A stretch of DNA of 64,000 nucleotides from assembly GCF_014489845.1 (NCBI RefSeq), contig NZ_JABURY010000006.1, positions 248,001 through 312,000 on the forward strand. The letters run 5' to 3'. The notes under the pieces are model-generated. The model ran no database searches and was not told the DNA's origin. It worked only from the letters and a program-made list of their open reading frames with translations. The position numbers and the translations under genes were made by a program. The DNA comes from Frischella japonica (lineage in GTDB: Bacteria > Pseudomonadota > Gammaproteobacteria > Enterobacterales > Orbaceae). The first letter of the stretch is position 1. Each line of letters starts with the position of its first letter. Shown piece by piece: positions 34,690-43,264 of the stretch.

Positions 34690-35604
34690 GTGAAACAAAG
34701 AACATTAAAAAGCAAAATTCAAACGACCGGTGTTGGCTTACATACAGGTAAGAAAGTGACACTGACGTTACGCCCTGCGCCGGATAATACAGGAATTATT
34801 TATCGTCGAACTGATTTAAATCCAGCCGTTGATTTTCCGGTAGATGCCAAATCAGTGCGTGATACAATGTTGTGTACATGTCTCGTTAATGAAAATAATG
34901 TTCGTATTTCGACTGTAGAGCACATTAATGCTGCTTTAGCTGGTCTTGGTATTGATAATTTAATTATAGAAGTTGATGCACCCGAGATTCCAATTATGGA
35001 TGGCAGTGCTAGCCCATTTATCTACTTATTATTGGATGCTGGTATTGAAGAGCAATCTGCGCCTAAGAAGTTTTTACGTGTTAAAGAGATGGTTCGTGTT
35101 GAAAATGGTGATAAATGGGCAGAAATTAGACCATATAGTGGTTTTAAATTAGATTTCACTATTGATTTTAATCATCCGGCAATTGATAGTAGTTCTCAGC
35201 GTTATCAGATTGATTTTTCTTCAGAATCATTTATCCGCCAGATTAGTCGTGCCAGAACATTTGGTTTTATGCGTGACATTGAGATGTTACAATCGAAAGG
35301 TCTTTGCTTGGGCGGTAGCCTTGATTGTGCGATAGTGGTAGACGATTATCGCGTACTAAATGAAGATGGTTTACGATTTGAAGATGAATTTGTAAGACAT
35401 AAAATGCTTGATACCATTGGTGATTTATATATGTGTGGTCATAATATGTTGGCTCAAGTGATATGTTATAAATCGGGTCATGCATTAAATAATCAGTTAT
35501 TACAAGCTTTATTAGCTAAGCAAGAAGCATGGGAAATGGTGACATTTGATGATGTTCAATCTGTACCAGTTGCATTAACAACACAATCGTTAGTGTTAGC
35601 TTAA
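34690..35604 (+). CDS. lpxC: UDP-3-O-acyl-GlcNAc deacetylase
   Basis: 304 residues. Zinc amidase that commits UDP-acyl-GlcNAc to lipid A synthesis. Zinc ligands fall at H78 (VEHINA), H237 and D241 (RHKMLD), one less than in E. coli because the second residue is missing. GTG start at 34690. Last gene of the dcw run, followed by a strong terminator. Confidence 0.97.
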   Translation: MKQRTLKSKIQTTGVGLHTGKKVTLTLRPAPDNTGIIYRRTDLNPAVDFPVDAKSVRDTMLCTCLVNENNVRISTVEHINAALAGLGIDNLIIEVDAPEIPIMDGSASPFIYLLLDAGIEEQSAPKKFLRVKEMVRVENGDKWAEIRPYSGFKLDFTIDFNHPAIDSSSQRYQIDFSSESFIRQISRARTFGFMRDIEMLQSKGLCLGGSLDCAIVVDDYRVLNEDGLRFEDEFVRHKMLDTIGDLYMCGHNMLAQVICYKSGHALNNQLLQALLAKQEAWEMVTFDDVQSVPVALTTQSLVLA

Positions 35605-35624
35605 TTTTGCTTCTTTTTTCTGAT

Positions 35625-35663
35625 AAAACGCTTTCATGTAATAAAATGGAAGCGTTTTTTTAT
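35625..35663 (+). terminator. Terminator after lpxC
   Basis: Stem AAAACGCTTTCAT (35625-35637) with ATGGAAGCGTTTT (35646-35658), 13 pairs with one T-G wobble, 8-base loop, then more T residues. It marks the end of the dcw transcription unit. Confidence 0.9.
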
Positions 35664-35685
35664 TTATTAAATAAAAGTGAAAACC

Positions 35686-36282
35686 ATGACAGTAAATCAA
35701 AGCCACTTTTTTGCACATCTTTCGCGATTAAAACTGATTAATCGTTGGCCATTAATGCGGAACGTTCGAACAGAAAACGTATCTGAACATAGTCTACAAG
35801 TCGCATTTGTTGCACACGCACTAGCAATTATTAAAAATCGTAAATTTAACGGTAACGTCAATCCAGAACGTATTGCATTAATAGCAATGTATCATGATAG
35901 TTCAGAAGTATTGACTGGCGATATGCCTACACCTACTAAGTATTATAATCCACAAATAACGGTTGAATATAAAAAGATTGAAAAAATTGCTCAAAATAAA
36001 TTAATTGCTATGTTACCTGAAGAATTACAAGATGATTTTCGCCCATTAATTAATGATGATTATTATTCAGAGCAAGAAAAGCATATCGTTAAACAAGCTG
36101 ATGCATTGTGCGCTTATCTAAAAACAATAGAAGAATTAAGTGCTGGCAATAATGAATTCAAATTAGCGGAACAACGGTTAAAGAAGACATTATCTGAGCG
36201 AAGTAGTCCCGAAATGGAATATTTTATGCAAATATTTGTCCCAAGTTTCAATTTATCACTTGATGAAATTACCTCAGAGTAA
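35686..36282 (+). CDS. yfbR: 5'-deoxynucleotidase YfbR
   Basis: 198 residues, HD-domain phosphohydrolase (EHSLQ and MYHDSSEVL carry the metal ligands) acting on dNMPs. Nearly collinear with E. coli YfbR. An in-frame GTG at 35677 would add three residues; the ATG at 35686 is preferred by family alignment. Confidence 0.95.
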   Translation: MTVNQSHFFAHLSRLKLINRWPLMRNVRTENVSEHSLQVAFVAHALAIIKNRKFNGNVNPERIALIAMYHDSSEVLTGDMPTPTKYYNPQITVEYKKIEKIAQNKLIAMLPEELQDDFRPLINDDYYSEQEKHIVKQADALCAYLKTIEELSAGNNEFKLAEQRLKKTLSERSSPEMEYFMQIFVPSFNLSLDEITSE

Positions 36283-36354
36283 TCAATTTCGATGATTTAG
36301 TTTTATGATAAAATTGATTTTTAATTAAAAAAATTAAAATATATCAAATAGTTG

Positions 36355-36383
36355 TTGAATTTTTGCTTTCTTAGATGTATAAA
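36355..36383 (+). promoter_or_regulatory. Sigma70-type promoter of the small Lys/Ala/Pro gene
   Basis: TTGAAT (36355-36360), a 17-base spacer, then TATAAA (36378-36383). Predicted transcription start near 36390, about 50 bases before the ORF at 36443. Confidence 0.6.
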
Positions 36384-36442
36384 GTTAATGAATATTAAAT
36401 AATATTCAACCACTTAATTAAATCTTAACTAAGGATTTTAAA

Positions 36443-36523
36443 ATGGCTAAAACTCCAGCAACTAAAGATGCAGCAAAAGCACCAGCAAAAGCTCCAGCAA
36501 AAGCACCAGCTAAAAAGAAATAA
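36443..36523 (+). CDS. 26-residue Lys/Ala/Pro-rich protein
   Basis: Not a known family to me. Starts MAKTPATKDA, continues as AKAP repeats and ends in KKK; composed almost only of Ala, Lys, Pro and Thr, resembling a histone-H1 tail. Strong support for expression: good RBS (AAGGA 36431-36435, 7 bases before ATG), promoter at 36355-36383 and terminator at 36545-36568, so it is a complete monocistronic unit. The charge suggests nucleic-acid or membrane binding (inference). Too short for most gene callers. Confidence 0.7.
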   Translation: MAKTPATKDAAKAPAKAPAKAPAKKK

Positions 36524-36544
36524 TTTTTAGTATGATTAATAATT

Positions 36545-36568
36545 AAAAGGGCAGTATGCCCTTTTTTT
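36545..36568 (+). terminator. Terminator of the small Lys/Ala/Pro gene
   Basis: Stem AAAAGGGCA with TGCCCTTTT, three-base loop, T7. Located 22 bases past the stop codon. Confidence 0.9.
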
Positions 36569-36666
36569 ATATTTTTAATATTTATTGAAGATTTTTTGTT
36601 GTCGGTAATCACGAGCTAAAAATACTAAGCATAACCAAGTAAATCAAAATCGCAATCAAATTTTCG

Positions 36667-36690
36667 AAAAAGGGCATGCGCTCTTTTTTT
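36667..36690 (-). terminator. Terminator-like hairpin downstream of map
   Basis: AAAAAGGGC (36667-36675), loop ATGC, GCTCTTTTT (36680-36688) with one G-T pair. A/T runs on both sides let it work on either strand; for map (minus strand) the downstream T run is present. It resembles the hairpin at 36545-36568 and may be a duplicate of it. The DNA from 36691 to 36818 holds no gene. Confidence 0.6.
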
Positions 36691-36818
36691 CATTTTATGT
36701 TTAAGAAATTGCCAACTTTACTAATCTAACAACTCATATAAACCTAATAATTAATTTGAGATCTAAACTGAAATATTTTAAATCGCAGAGCATTATCATA
36801 TATAAATATCAAACTGAA

Positions 36819-37610
36819 TTATTTATGGGTTATGATTCTGGGAAATTGTTCGTTTGAACGCAAAGTTAAGATTTCAGCACCATCATCGGTAACCAGAATG
36901 GTATGTTCATATTGTGCTGATAATCCATGATCTTTAGTTTTGACAGTCCAACCATCTTTCATCGTTCGTGTACGCCAGTCGCCAGTATTTACCATTGGCT
37001 CAATGGTGAATGTCATCCCTGATTGTAAAATTACACCTCCATCGTCAGCATTGTAATGAAGTACTTGCGGTTCATCATGATAAATTTCTCCAATACCGTG
37101 ACCACAGTATTCACGTACACTTGAAAAACCAAAAGATTCAACATATTGTTGAATGGTTTTACCAATTTCACGTAATCGAACCCCTGGTCTTATAATTTTG
37201 ATCGCTTCATAAAGACTATTTTGTGTCACTTCACACAATTTCTTCCCCGTTATGGTAGGTTTCCCTGCAATATACATTCTTGATGTATCACCATGGTAAC
37301 CATCTTTAATAACAGTAACATCAATATTTAAGATATCGCCGTCTTTGATTTTTTTTTCAAAGCTCGGAATTCCATGACATACAACATCATTAATTGAAAT
37401 ACAGCTGGTATGTTGATAACCACTGTAACCAATATTTGCTGGAATTGCTTTTTGCACGTTAACGATATGTTCATAACATATTTGATCGAGTTCACCAGTT
37501 GAAATACCGGGTTTGACATAGGGTTCAATCATTTCGAGAACTTCGGCAGCTAATTTACCGGCAACTCGCATTTTCTCGATTTCTTCAGGAGTTTTTAATC
37601 TAATAGCCAT
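36819..37610 (-). CDS. map: Methionine aminopeptidase type I
   Basis: 263 residues. Removes initiator Met. All metal ligands are present at E. coli positions: D97, D108, H171, E204, E235, with catalytic H79. AAGGAT RBS lies before the ATG on the minus strand. Confidence 0.97.
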   Translation of the reverse strand: MAIRLKTPEEIEKMRVAGKLAAEVLEMIEPYVKPGISTGELDQICYEHIVNVQKAIPANIGYSGYQHTSCISINDVVCHGIPSFEKKIKDGDILNIDVTVIKDGYHGDTSRMYIAGKPTITGKKLCEVTQNSLYEAIKIIRPGVRLREIGKTIQQYVESFGFSSVREYCGHGIGEIYHDEPQVLHYNADDGGVILQSGMTFTIEPMVNTGDWRTRTMKDGWTVKTKDHGLSAQYEHTILVTDDGAEILTLRSNEQFPRIITHK

Positions 37611-37780
37611 AAGAATATCCTTATTTATAAATTGCCTACTATAGTAGCATAATTATTTCTCATCTTATAATAAACCGATTAAGCATCGTTTTCTTAAAAG
37701 TATAAGTCATTTTTTATCGGTATTATCGAGATAATAACCAATTTATCAAATTAATAGCATTATCTTCATCAAATCAATGA

Positions 37781-38566
37781 CTAAGACAAAGCTTGAGCTT
37801 GTTGTTGACTGCGTCGAAATATCCATCGGTTTTCATCGGATAATTGTTTAACAAATTGATAACCACCAAGATTAAATGATTGTATATCCTGAATTTGCGA
37901 TAGTTGATGCTTTATAATATAACGACTCATTAATCCACGAGCTTTTTTAGCATAAAAACTGATGATTTTATAATTTCCTTTACTTTCATCGAGAAAAATA
38001 GGTTCAATAATACGACAATGTAACTGCTTTGATTTAATTACTTTGAAATATTCATTGGAAGCAAGATTGATCATGCATTCAGTTGCCTCTAATTGTTGAT
38101 TGAGAAGATCTGTAATGACATTATTCCAAAATTGATAAAGATTCTCATTGTGACCATTTTTCAGTTTAATTCCCATTTCTAAGCGATAAGCTTGAATTAA
38201 ATCTAATGGTTTTAATAATCCATATAAACCAGATAATATTCGTAAATGTTTTTGGGCAAATGTCAAATCGTATGACGAAAAATCCTCTACGTTTAACCCT
38301 TCGTAAACATCCCCCTTAAAAGCTAATATTGCCTGCCTTGCATTTTTGAGTGTGGAATTAGCTTGCCAATTTTGAAAGCGCTGATAATTAAGTTCAGCTA
38401 ATTTGGGGCTAATCTTCATCAATTTCGCTATTTCGCTTATAGTCAATTGTTGACAATATGCGATTAATTGTTGGGTATAATGCAATAATTCTGGTTGCGT
38501 ATATTTTGACGTGATTAAGGGCGAATCATAATCAAGGGTTTTCGATGGTGAAAGTAAAATTAGCAT
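37781..38566 (-). CDS. yaaA: Peroxide stress protein YaaA
   Basis: 261 residues, DUF328/UPF0246 family. Starts MLILLSPSKTLDY and contains FYAKKARGLMSRY, both diagnostic. In E. coli it is part of the OxyR regulon and lowers free iron during peroxide stress. A TTG three codons upstream is in frame; the ATG at 38566 matches the family. Confidence 0.95.
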   Translation of the reverse strand: MLILLSPSKTLDYDSPLITSKYTQPELLHYTQQLIAYCQQLTISEIAKLMKISPKLAELNYQRFQNWQANSTLKNARQAILAFKGDVYEGLNVEDFSSYDLTFAQKHLRILSGLYGLLKPLDLIQAYRLEMGIKLKNGHNENLYQFWNNVITDLLNQQLEATECMINLASNEYFKVIKSKQLHCRIIEPIFLDESKGNYKIISFYAKKARGLMSRYIIKHQLSQIQDIQSFNLGGYQFVKQLSDENRWIFRRSQQQAQALS

Positions 38567-38717
38567 AATTCTCAAATCGGTTGAATAAATTTATCAATAT
38601 TATGCTATGTAATCACCAAAAATTTAACTAATTTTAGGAATAGATATTTTTTTATTCGTAATGCATAAAATTTGATAGTATTATGGATAAAAGTTAATAT
38701 TTTTAAGGAGATGAATT

Positions 38718-38945
38718 ATGAATCCGCGTAAAAAAGAAGCACATGAAATTAAATCTTGGGCAACAACACGTCAAACATCTATTGAAATAGCTGAAGCAAT
38801 TTTTGAATTGGCCAACTATGATGAAACACTAGCTGAAAAAATTTGGGAAGAAGGTAGTGATGAAGTATTACCGCTGGCTTTTTCAAAAACAGATCAAGAT
38901 CAATTGTTTTGGGGAGAACAAACCATTGAACGGAAAAATATTTAG
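38718..38945 (+). CDS. yccJ: YccJ-family small protein
   Basis: 75 residues, the same length as E. coli YccJ and alike over its length: the shared core is [10 protein letters not shown] and [11 protein letters not shown], ending [11 protein letters not shown]. Function unknown; E. coli yccJ sits beside wrbA. Ideal RBS AAGGAG. Its TAG stop overlaps the GTG start of rbn, so the two are translationally coupled here. Confidence 0.9.
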   Translation: MNPRKKEAHEIKSWATTRQTSIEIAEAIFELANYDETLAEKIWEEGSDEVLPLAFSKTDQDQLFWGEQTIERKNI

Positions 38946-39865
38946 TGATATTGACATTTCTCGGCACTAGTGCCGGTACAATAACAACAGAAAGGAATGT
39001 TTCAGCCTCACTATTGCAGCTTACTGCTCGATCAAATCGTTTATGGTTATTTGATTGTGGTGAAGGCACTCAGCATCAAATGCTGAAAGCTAAAATCAGT
39101 TTATCCAAGCTGGAGAAGATTTTCATAACCCATTTACATGGTGATCATATATTCGGTTTGCCCGGTTTATTGGCCAGCCGTTCTTTGAATCAGCATGCAA
39201 TGCCTTTAACTATTTATGGTCCAAAAGGAATAAGACAATTTATTGAGATGACGCTTAATATTTCTTGTTCGATGATGACCTATCCCTTGCAAATTGTAGA
39301 GATTGAGCAAGCTACAACACTCTATAAAGATGAACAGGTAACGATTTATTGTGATGAATTAGCGCATCGAGTTCAGTGTTTTGGTTATCGTATTGAGGAA
39401 GCTGAACGGGCTCCCAAATTAGATATTGTTAAATTACAAACCGAAAATATACCAGTCGGATCTTTGTATGGTGAGCTAAAGAAAGGGAAAATCATCACTA
39501 TGCCAGATGGTAAAATACTTGATGGTAAAAATTATTGGTTGGGGAAAAAACCTGGTTTTAAAATTGCTATTTTGGGCGATACGACGCCTTGTGATGCATC
39601 AATAAGATTAGCCAGTGAAGTTGATTTATTAGTGCATGAAGCAACTTTTAAGCACGAGTTACAAGAAAGGGCCCAATTAGTCGGTCATTCAACGACGGTT
39701 GATGCTGCTAATATTGCGAAAATATGTCAAGTGAAAAGACTGATCATTACGCATATTAGTACAAGGTATGGATTATCGGATAATGAGTCACTATTAGCCG
39801 AATGTCGACAAATCTTTCCTCATACGGATATAGCGTATGATTTATTTCAAGTGAATCTAGCTTGA
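38945..39865 (+). CDS. rbn: Ribonuclease BN/Z
   Basis: 306 residues, metallo-beta-lactamase fold with zinc motif THLHGDH near residue 60 and downstream GDT and HEAT ligands. E. coli RNase BN (ElaC) matures tRNA 3' ends and can be an exonuclease. GTG start overlaps the yccJ stop; no separate RBS. Confidence 0.95.
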   Translation: MILTFLGTSAGTITTERNVSASLLQLTARSNRLWLFDCGEGTQHQMLKAKISLSKLEKIFITHLHGDHIFGLPGLLASRSLNQHAMPLTIYGPKGIRQFIEMTLNISCSMMTYPLQIVEIEQATTLYKDEQVTIYCDELAHRVQCFGYRIEEAERAPKLDIVKLQTENIPVGSLYGELKKGKIITMPDGKILDGKNYWLGKKPGFKIAILGDTTPCDASIRLASEVDLLVHEATFKHELQERAQLVGHSTTVDAANIAKICQVKRLIITHISTRYGLSDNESLLAECRQIFPHTDIAYDLFQVNLA

Positions 39866-39944
39866 AATTTAAAGATTACCCGTTGTTAGATTTTGGGTAA
39901 ATTGTTATAAAAGAAGATAATTAAACAAAATTGCTAAAAAAAAG

Positions 39945-39972
39945 TTGCACTTTTATGAAAAGCGAGTATTTT
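39945..39972 (+). promoter_or_regulatory. Candidate promoter of the ilv operon
   Basis: TTGCAC (39945-39950), 16-base spacer, TATTTT (39967-39972). It would give a leader of about 90 bases before the leader peptide. The -10 is poor. The remaining DNA from 39866 to 40068 shows no gene. Confidence 0.35.
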
Positions 39973-40068
39973 TAAATAGGTACTTATTTTAGTTATCAAT
40001 AGTGTTGTATTAATAAATTAAACAATATATAAAAACATAAATAACCAGTTAACAGACATCAAATTTTC

Positions 40069-40146
40069 ATGAATTTATTTAGCTTTCTTATCGTCCTCAT
40101 TAGCATTATTAGCGTGGTCATTGTACCGACGCGGGGGCGCTATTAA
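40069..40146 (+). CDS. ilvL: ilv operon leader peptide
   Basis: 25-residue ORF in which 12 residues are Leu (3), Ile (5) or Val (4), with the dense run IVLISIISVVIV at residues 8-19. It lies just before an attenuator and ilvG, as in E. coli ilvGMEDA, though the sequence differs from E. coli IlvL. Ribosome stalling at these codons senses charged branched-chain tRNAs. Confidence 0.9.
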   Translation: MNLFSFLIVLISIISVVIVPTRGRY

Positions 40147-40203
40147 GTTAAAATGTCAGAACGACAATTTAAAACCCCCGCAAAGTTGCAGGGGTTTTTT
40201 TTA
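40131..40203 (+). promoter_or_regulatory. Transcription attenuator of ilvGMEDA
   Basis: Terminator: ACCCC-GCAA (40174-40183) with TTGC-GGGGT, one internal mismatch, then T8. Antiterminator: GCGGGGG (40131-40137), inside the last leader codons, is a perfect complement of CCCCCGC (40175-40181), the 5' arm of the terminator. A ribosome stalled on the Ile/Val codons would leave GCGGGGG free to disrupt the terminator. Confidence 0.85.
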
Positions 40204-40238
40204 TTAAGCAGATAATAAAAAAGGGGATTGGAATAATG

Positions 40239-41954
40239 ATGACAGGCGCACAATGGATCGTTCGATCATTAAAACAGCATAGTGTTAAAACCGTTTTTGG
40301 CTATCCTGGTGGTCAAATAATGCCTTTATATGATGCACTATATGATGGTGGTTTGGAGCATGTCTTATGTCGTCATGAGCAAGGAGCTGCATTTGCCGCC
40401 ATTGGTTATGCAAGAGCAACTGGTGAAACTGGGATCTGTATTGCAACATCGGGGCCGGGTGCAACAAATTTATTAACAGGGTTAGCCGATGCATTAGTTG
40501 ATTCTGTACCAATAGTGGCGATTACCGGACAAGTTCCGTGTGCATTGATTGGTACGGATGCATTTCAAGAGGTCGATATGCTAGGTATGTCAATGGGCTG
40601 TACTAAGTATAGTTTCCTAGTTAATGATCCAACATCCTTACCCGATATCATTGAGCAAGCTTTTATTATCGCAAATTCGGGGCGTCCCGGTCCGGTACTG
40701 ATTGATATACCTAAAGATATTCAATTAGCCAAGCATGATTATCAACATTATTGTCACAAGTCAATTTATCACCAACCTGTAACGCCAGCACAATCGATAT
40801 CTAAATCCTCTTCACTTTCCTCTTCTGTATTACAAGCCATTCAAACTGCAAATCAAATGATTGCTCAAGCTAAAAAACCGATGCTTTATATTGGTGGTGG
40901 TATTATTATGGCAAATGCAGTTGCTGAATTACGGCACTGGATAAAAGTTACAGCGTTACCGGCAGTATCTACCTTAAAGGGATTAGGGAGTCTTGATATA
41001 AATGAACCATGTTATTTAGGTATGGTTGGCATGCATGGTTTTAAATCGGCGAATCTTGCAGTACAAGAAAGTGATTTACTGATAGCGATAGGTGTGCGAT
41101 TTGATGATCGCGTTACCGGTAATTTGAATCATTTTGCCAGCCAAGCCAAAGTGATTCATATCGATATTGACCCTGCTGAACTTGGTAAATTAAAGCAAGC
41201 TCACGTTGCCATTGCGGCTGATGCTAAAACGGTTTTACCGTTATTAAATTGTTCAATCGATATCACTGCTTGGCGAGAACGTATATTACAACTTAAATCG
41301 CTTTATCCAGCCCGATACGATCATCCAGGAAAAGGGATTTATGCACCATTATTGCTAAAACAGCTATCAGAAAAAATACTAGCACGTCATGCTGTGAAAA
41401 CAATTGTTACCACTGATGTCGGTCAACATCAAATGTGGACGGCGCAACATATGTTATTTAAACAACCAAATTCGTTTATTAGTTCTTGTGGATTAGGCAC
41501 AATGGGGTTTGGTTTACCTGCTGCCATTGGTGCGCAAATGGCTCAACCGGATAGCTGTGTGATCTGCATTTCTGGTGATGGTTCTTTTATGATGAATGTT
41601 CAGGAGTTAACCACCATTAAACGTAAACATTTACCGGTCAAAATTGTGCTTATTGATAATTCACGCTTGGGAATGGTTCGTCAGTGGCAGCAACTCTTTT
41701 TTAATGAACGATACAGTGAAACGGATTTATCAGATAATCCCGATTTCATCACTTTAGCGCGTGCATTTGATATCCCTGGTATCACCATTTCTGAAAAAGA
41801 ACAGGTTTTACCAGCTATCGATCAGCTATTATCTAGTAAAGGCGCATTTTTACTGCATGTAAAAATTGATGCAATGGAAAATGTCTGGCCATTAGTTCCA
41901 CCCGGAGCTGCTAATCACGATATGTTAGACTCATTAAATAAGGAAGACGCTTAA
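40239..41954 (+). CDS. ilvG: Acetolactate synthase II large subunit
   Basis: 571 residues. ThDP/FAD enzyme making acetolactate and acetohydroxybutyrate. Catalytic E47 in [10 protein letters not shown] region [10 protein letters not shown], ThDP motif GDGSFMMN. The frame is intact, unlike the K-12 allele. ATGs at 40236 and 40239; the second matches the family start M-x-GAQW. First structural gene after the attenuator. Confidence 0.96.
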   Translation: MTGAQWIVRSLKQHSVKTVFGYPGGQIMPLYDALYDGGLEHVLCRHEQGAAFAAIGYARATGETGICIATSGPGATNLLTGLADALVDSVPIVAITGQVPCALIGTDAFQEVDMLGMSMGCTKYSFLVNDPTSLPDIIEQAFIIANSGRPGPVLIDIPKDIQLAKHDYQHYCHKSIYHQPVTPAQSISKSSSLSSSVLQAIQTANQMIAQAKKPMLYIGGGIIMANAVAELRHWIKVTALPAVSTLKGLGSLDINEPCYLGMVGMHGFKSANLAVQESDLLIAIGVRFDDRVTGNLNHFASQAKVIHIDIDPAELGKLKQAHVAIAADAKTVLPLLNCSIDITAWRERILQLKSLYPARYDHPGKGIYAPLLLKQLSEKILARHAVKTIVTTDVGQHQMWTAQHMLFKQPNSFISSCGLGTMGFGLPAAIGAQMAQPDSCVICISGDGSFMMNVQELTTIKRKHLPVKIVLIDNSRLGMVRQWQQLFFNERYSETDLSDNPDFITLARAFDIPGITISEKEQVLPAIDQLLSSKGAFLLHVKIDAMENVWPLVPPGAANHDMLDSLNKEDA

Positions 41955-41955
41955 G

Positions 41956-42177
41956 ATGGAAAATTATGAATTAATCGTTAAAGCTTATGATAGACCAGGG
42001 ACATTAGAGCGAATATTACGTGTTATTCGCCATCGAGGCGGAAATATTCAATCAATGAATATGAACGTTGCTTCATCGCAACAGCTTTTAATCACATTTA
42101 AATTCATTAATAGTAAAAACAAAACGCAAATAATCAATCAGCTACTTAAATTGGCTGATATTGTGGCAATTGATTAA
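41956..42177 (+). CDS. ilvM: Acetolactate synthase II small subunit
   Basis: 73 residues, a single ACT domain (TLERILRVIRHRGGNIQSMNM). Stabilises or activates IlvG. Shorter than E. coli IlvM (87), mainly at the C terminus. One base after the ilvG stop. Confidence 0.93.
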   Translation: MENYELIVKAYDRPGTLERILRVIRHRGGNIQSMNMNVASSQQLLITFKFINSKNKTQIINQLLKLADIVAID

Positions 42178-42236
42178 TCATAATCAATATAAAAATTAAA
42201 CGATATATTTAAGTGACAAATTAGAGGGATAATAAA

Positions 42237-43166
42237 ATGGCAACAACTGTAAAAGCGGATTATATTTGGTTTAATGGTGAAATGGTAAAATGGGGCGAAG
42301 CTAAAGTTCATGTTATGTCACATGCATTACATTACGGCACTTCTGTTTTTGAAGGAGTACGTTGTTATGACACCCATAATGGTCCAGCTGTTTTTCGTCA
42401 TCGTGAACATATGCAACGCTTACATGACTCAGCAAAAATCTATCGCATGCCAATGAGTTATTCAGTTGACGAATTAATGGCAGCAACACGTGAAACCTTA
42501 ATTAAAAATCATTTAAATAGTGCATATATTCGACCATTAGTTTTTATTGGTGATGTGGGAATGGGGGTGAATCCGCCAGATGGATATAAAACAGATGTAA
42601 TTATTGCCGCTTTTCCATGGGGGGCGTATTTAGGCGCTGAAGCATTAGAACAAGGGATTGATGCGATGGTATCTTCTTGGAATCGTTCAGCACCAAATAC
42701 TATCCCGACCGCCGCAAAAGCTGGGGGCAACTATTTATCCTCTTTATTAGTTGGTAGTGAAGCGCGTCGTCATGGTTATCAAGAAGGGATAGCGCTTGAT
42801 GTACATGGTTATGTTTCAGAGGGGGCAGGGGAAAATATCTTTATCGTGAAAAATAATATTCTTTTCACTCCAACCTTAACATCAGCTGCGTTACCGGGCA
42901 TTACGCGTGATGCTATTCTAACTCTGGCGAAAGATCTTGGTATTGAAATCCGTGAACAAACACTCTCTCGTGAATCACTTTATCTGGCGGATGAAGTCTT
43001 CATGACTGGAACTGCAGCAGAAATCACACCAGTACGAAGTATTGATGGTATTCAAGTTGGAATTGGGCGCTGTGGACCGATCACCAAACAAATTCAACAA
43101 GCCTTCTTCGGATTATTCAATGGTACAACTGCTGATAAATACCACTGGCTTGATGCAGTAAAATAA
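42237..43166 (+). CDS. ilvE: Branched-chain amino acid aminotransferase
   Basis: 309 residues, PLP fold type IV. PLP Lys in AKAGGNYLSS at about residue 161. Last step of Ile, Val and Leu synthesis. RBS GAGGG before the ATG. Confidence 0.97.
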   Translation: MATTVKADYIWFNGEMVKWGEAKVHVMSHALHYGTSVFEGVRCYDTHNGPAVFRHREHMQRLHDSAKIYRMPMSYSVDELMAATRETLIKNHLNSAYIRPLVFIGDVGMGVNPPDGYKTDVIIAAFPWGAYLGAEALEQGIDAMVSSWNRSAPNTIPTAAKAGGNYLSSLLVGSEARRHGYQEGIALDVHGYVSEGAGENIFIVKNNILFTPTLTSAALPGITRDAILTLAKDLGIEIREQTLSRESLYLADEVFMTGTAAEITPVRSIDGIQVGIGRCGPITKQIQQAFFGLFNGTTADKYHWLDAVK

Positions 43167-43181
43167 AATCGATAGATAATA

Positions 43182-43205
43182 AATGCAGAATAAACATTCT
43201 GCATT
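43182..43205 (+). other. Perfect hairpin between ilvE and ilvD
   Basis: Ten-pair stem AATGCAGAAT with ATTCTGCATT and a 4-base loop (AAAC). No T tract, so not a classical terminator; it may affect message stability or be a processing site inside the operon. Confidence 0.55.
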
Positions 43206-43264
43206 AACTTATTAATTAAATAATTAGTAGCAAATCATATTAAAAAAGGAATTGGGAGCATTTT

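Noticed and set aside
36418-36612. Minus-strand 64-codon frame over the Lys/Ala/Pro gene, with Ala/Gly/Phe repeats
   Set aside because: The repeats are the reverse of the plus-strand AKAP codons; promoter, RBS and terminator all belong to the plus strand.
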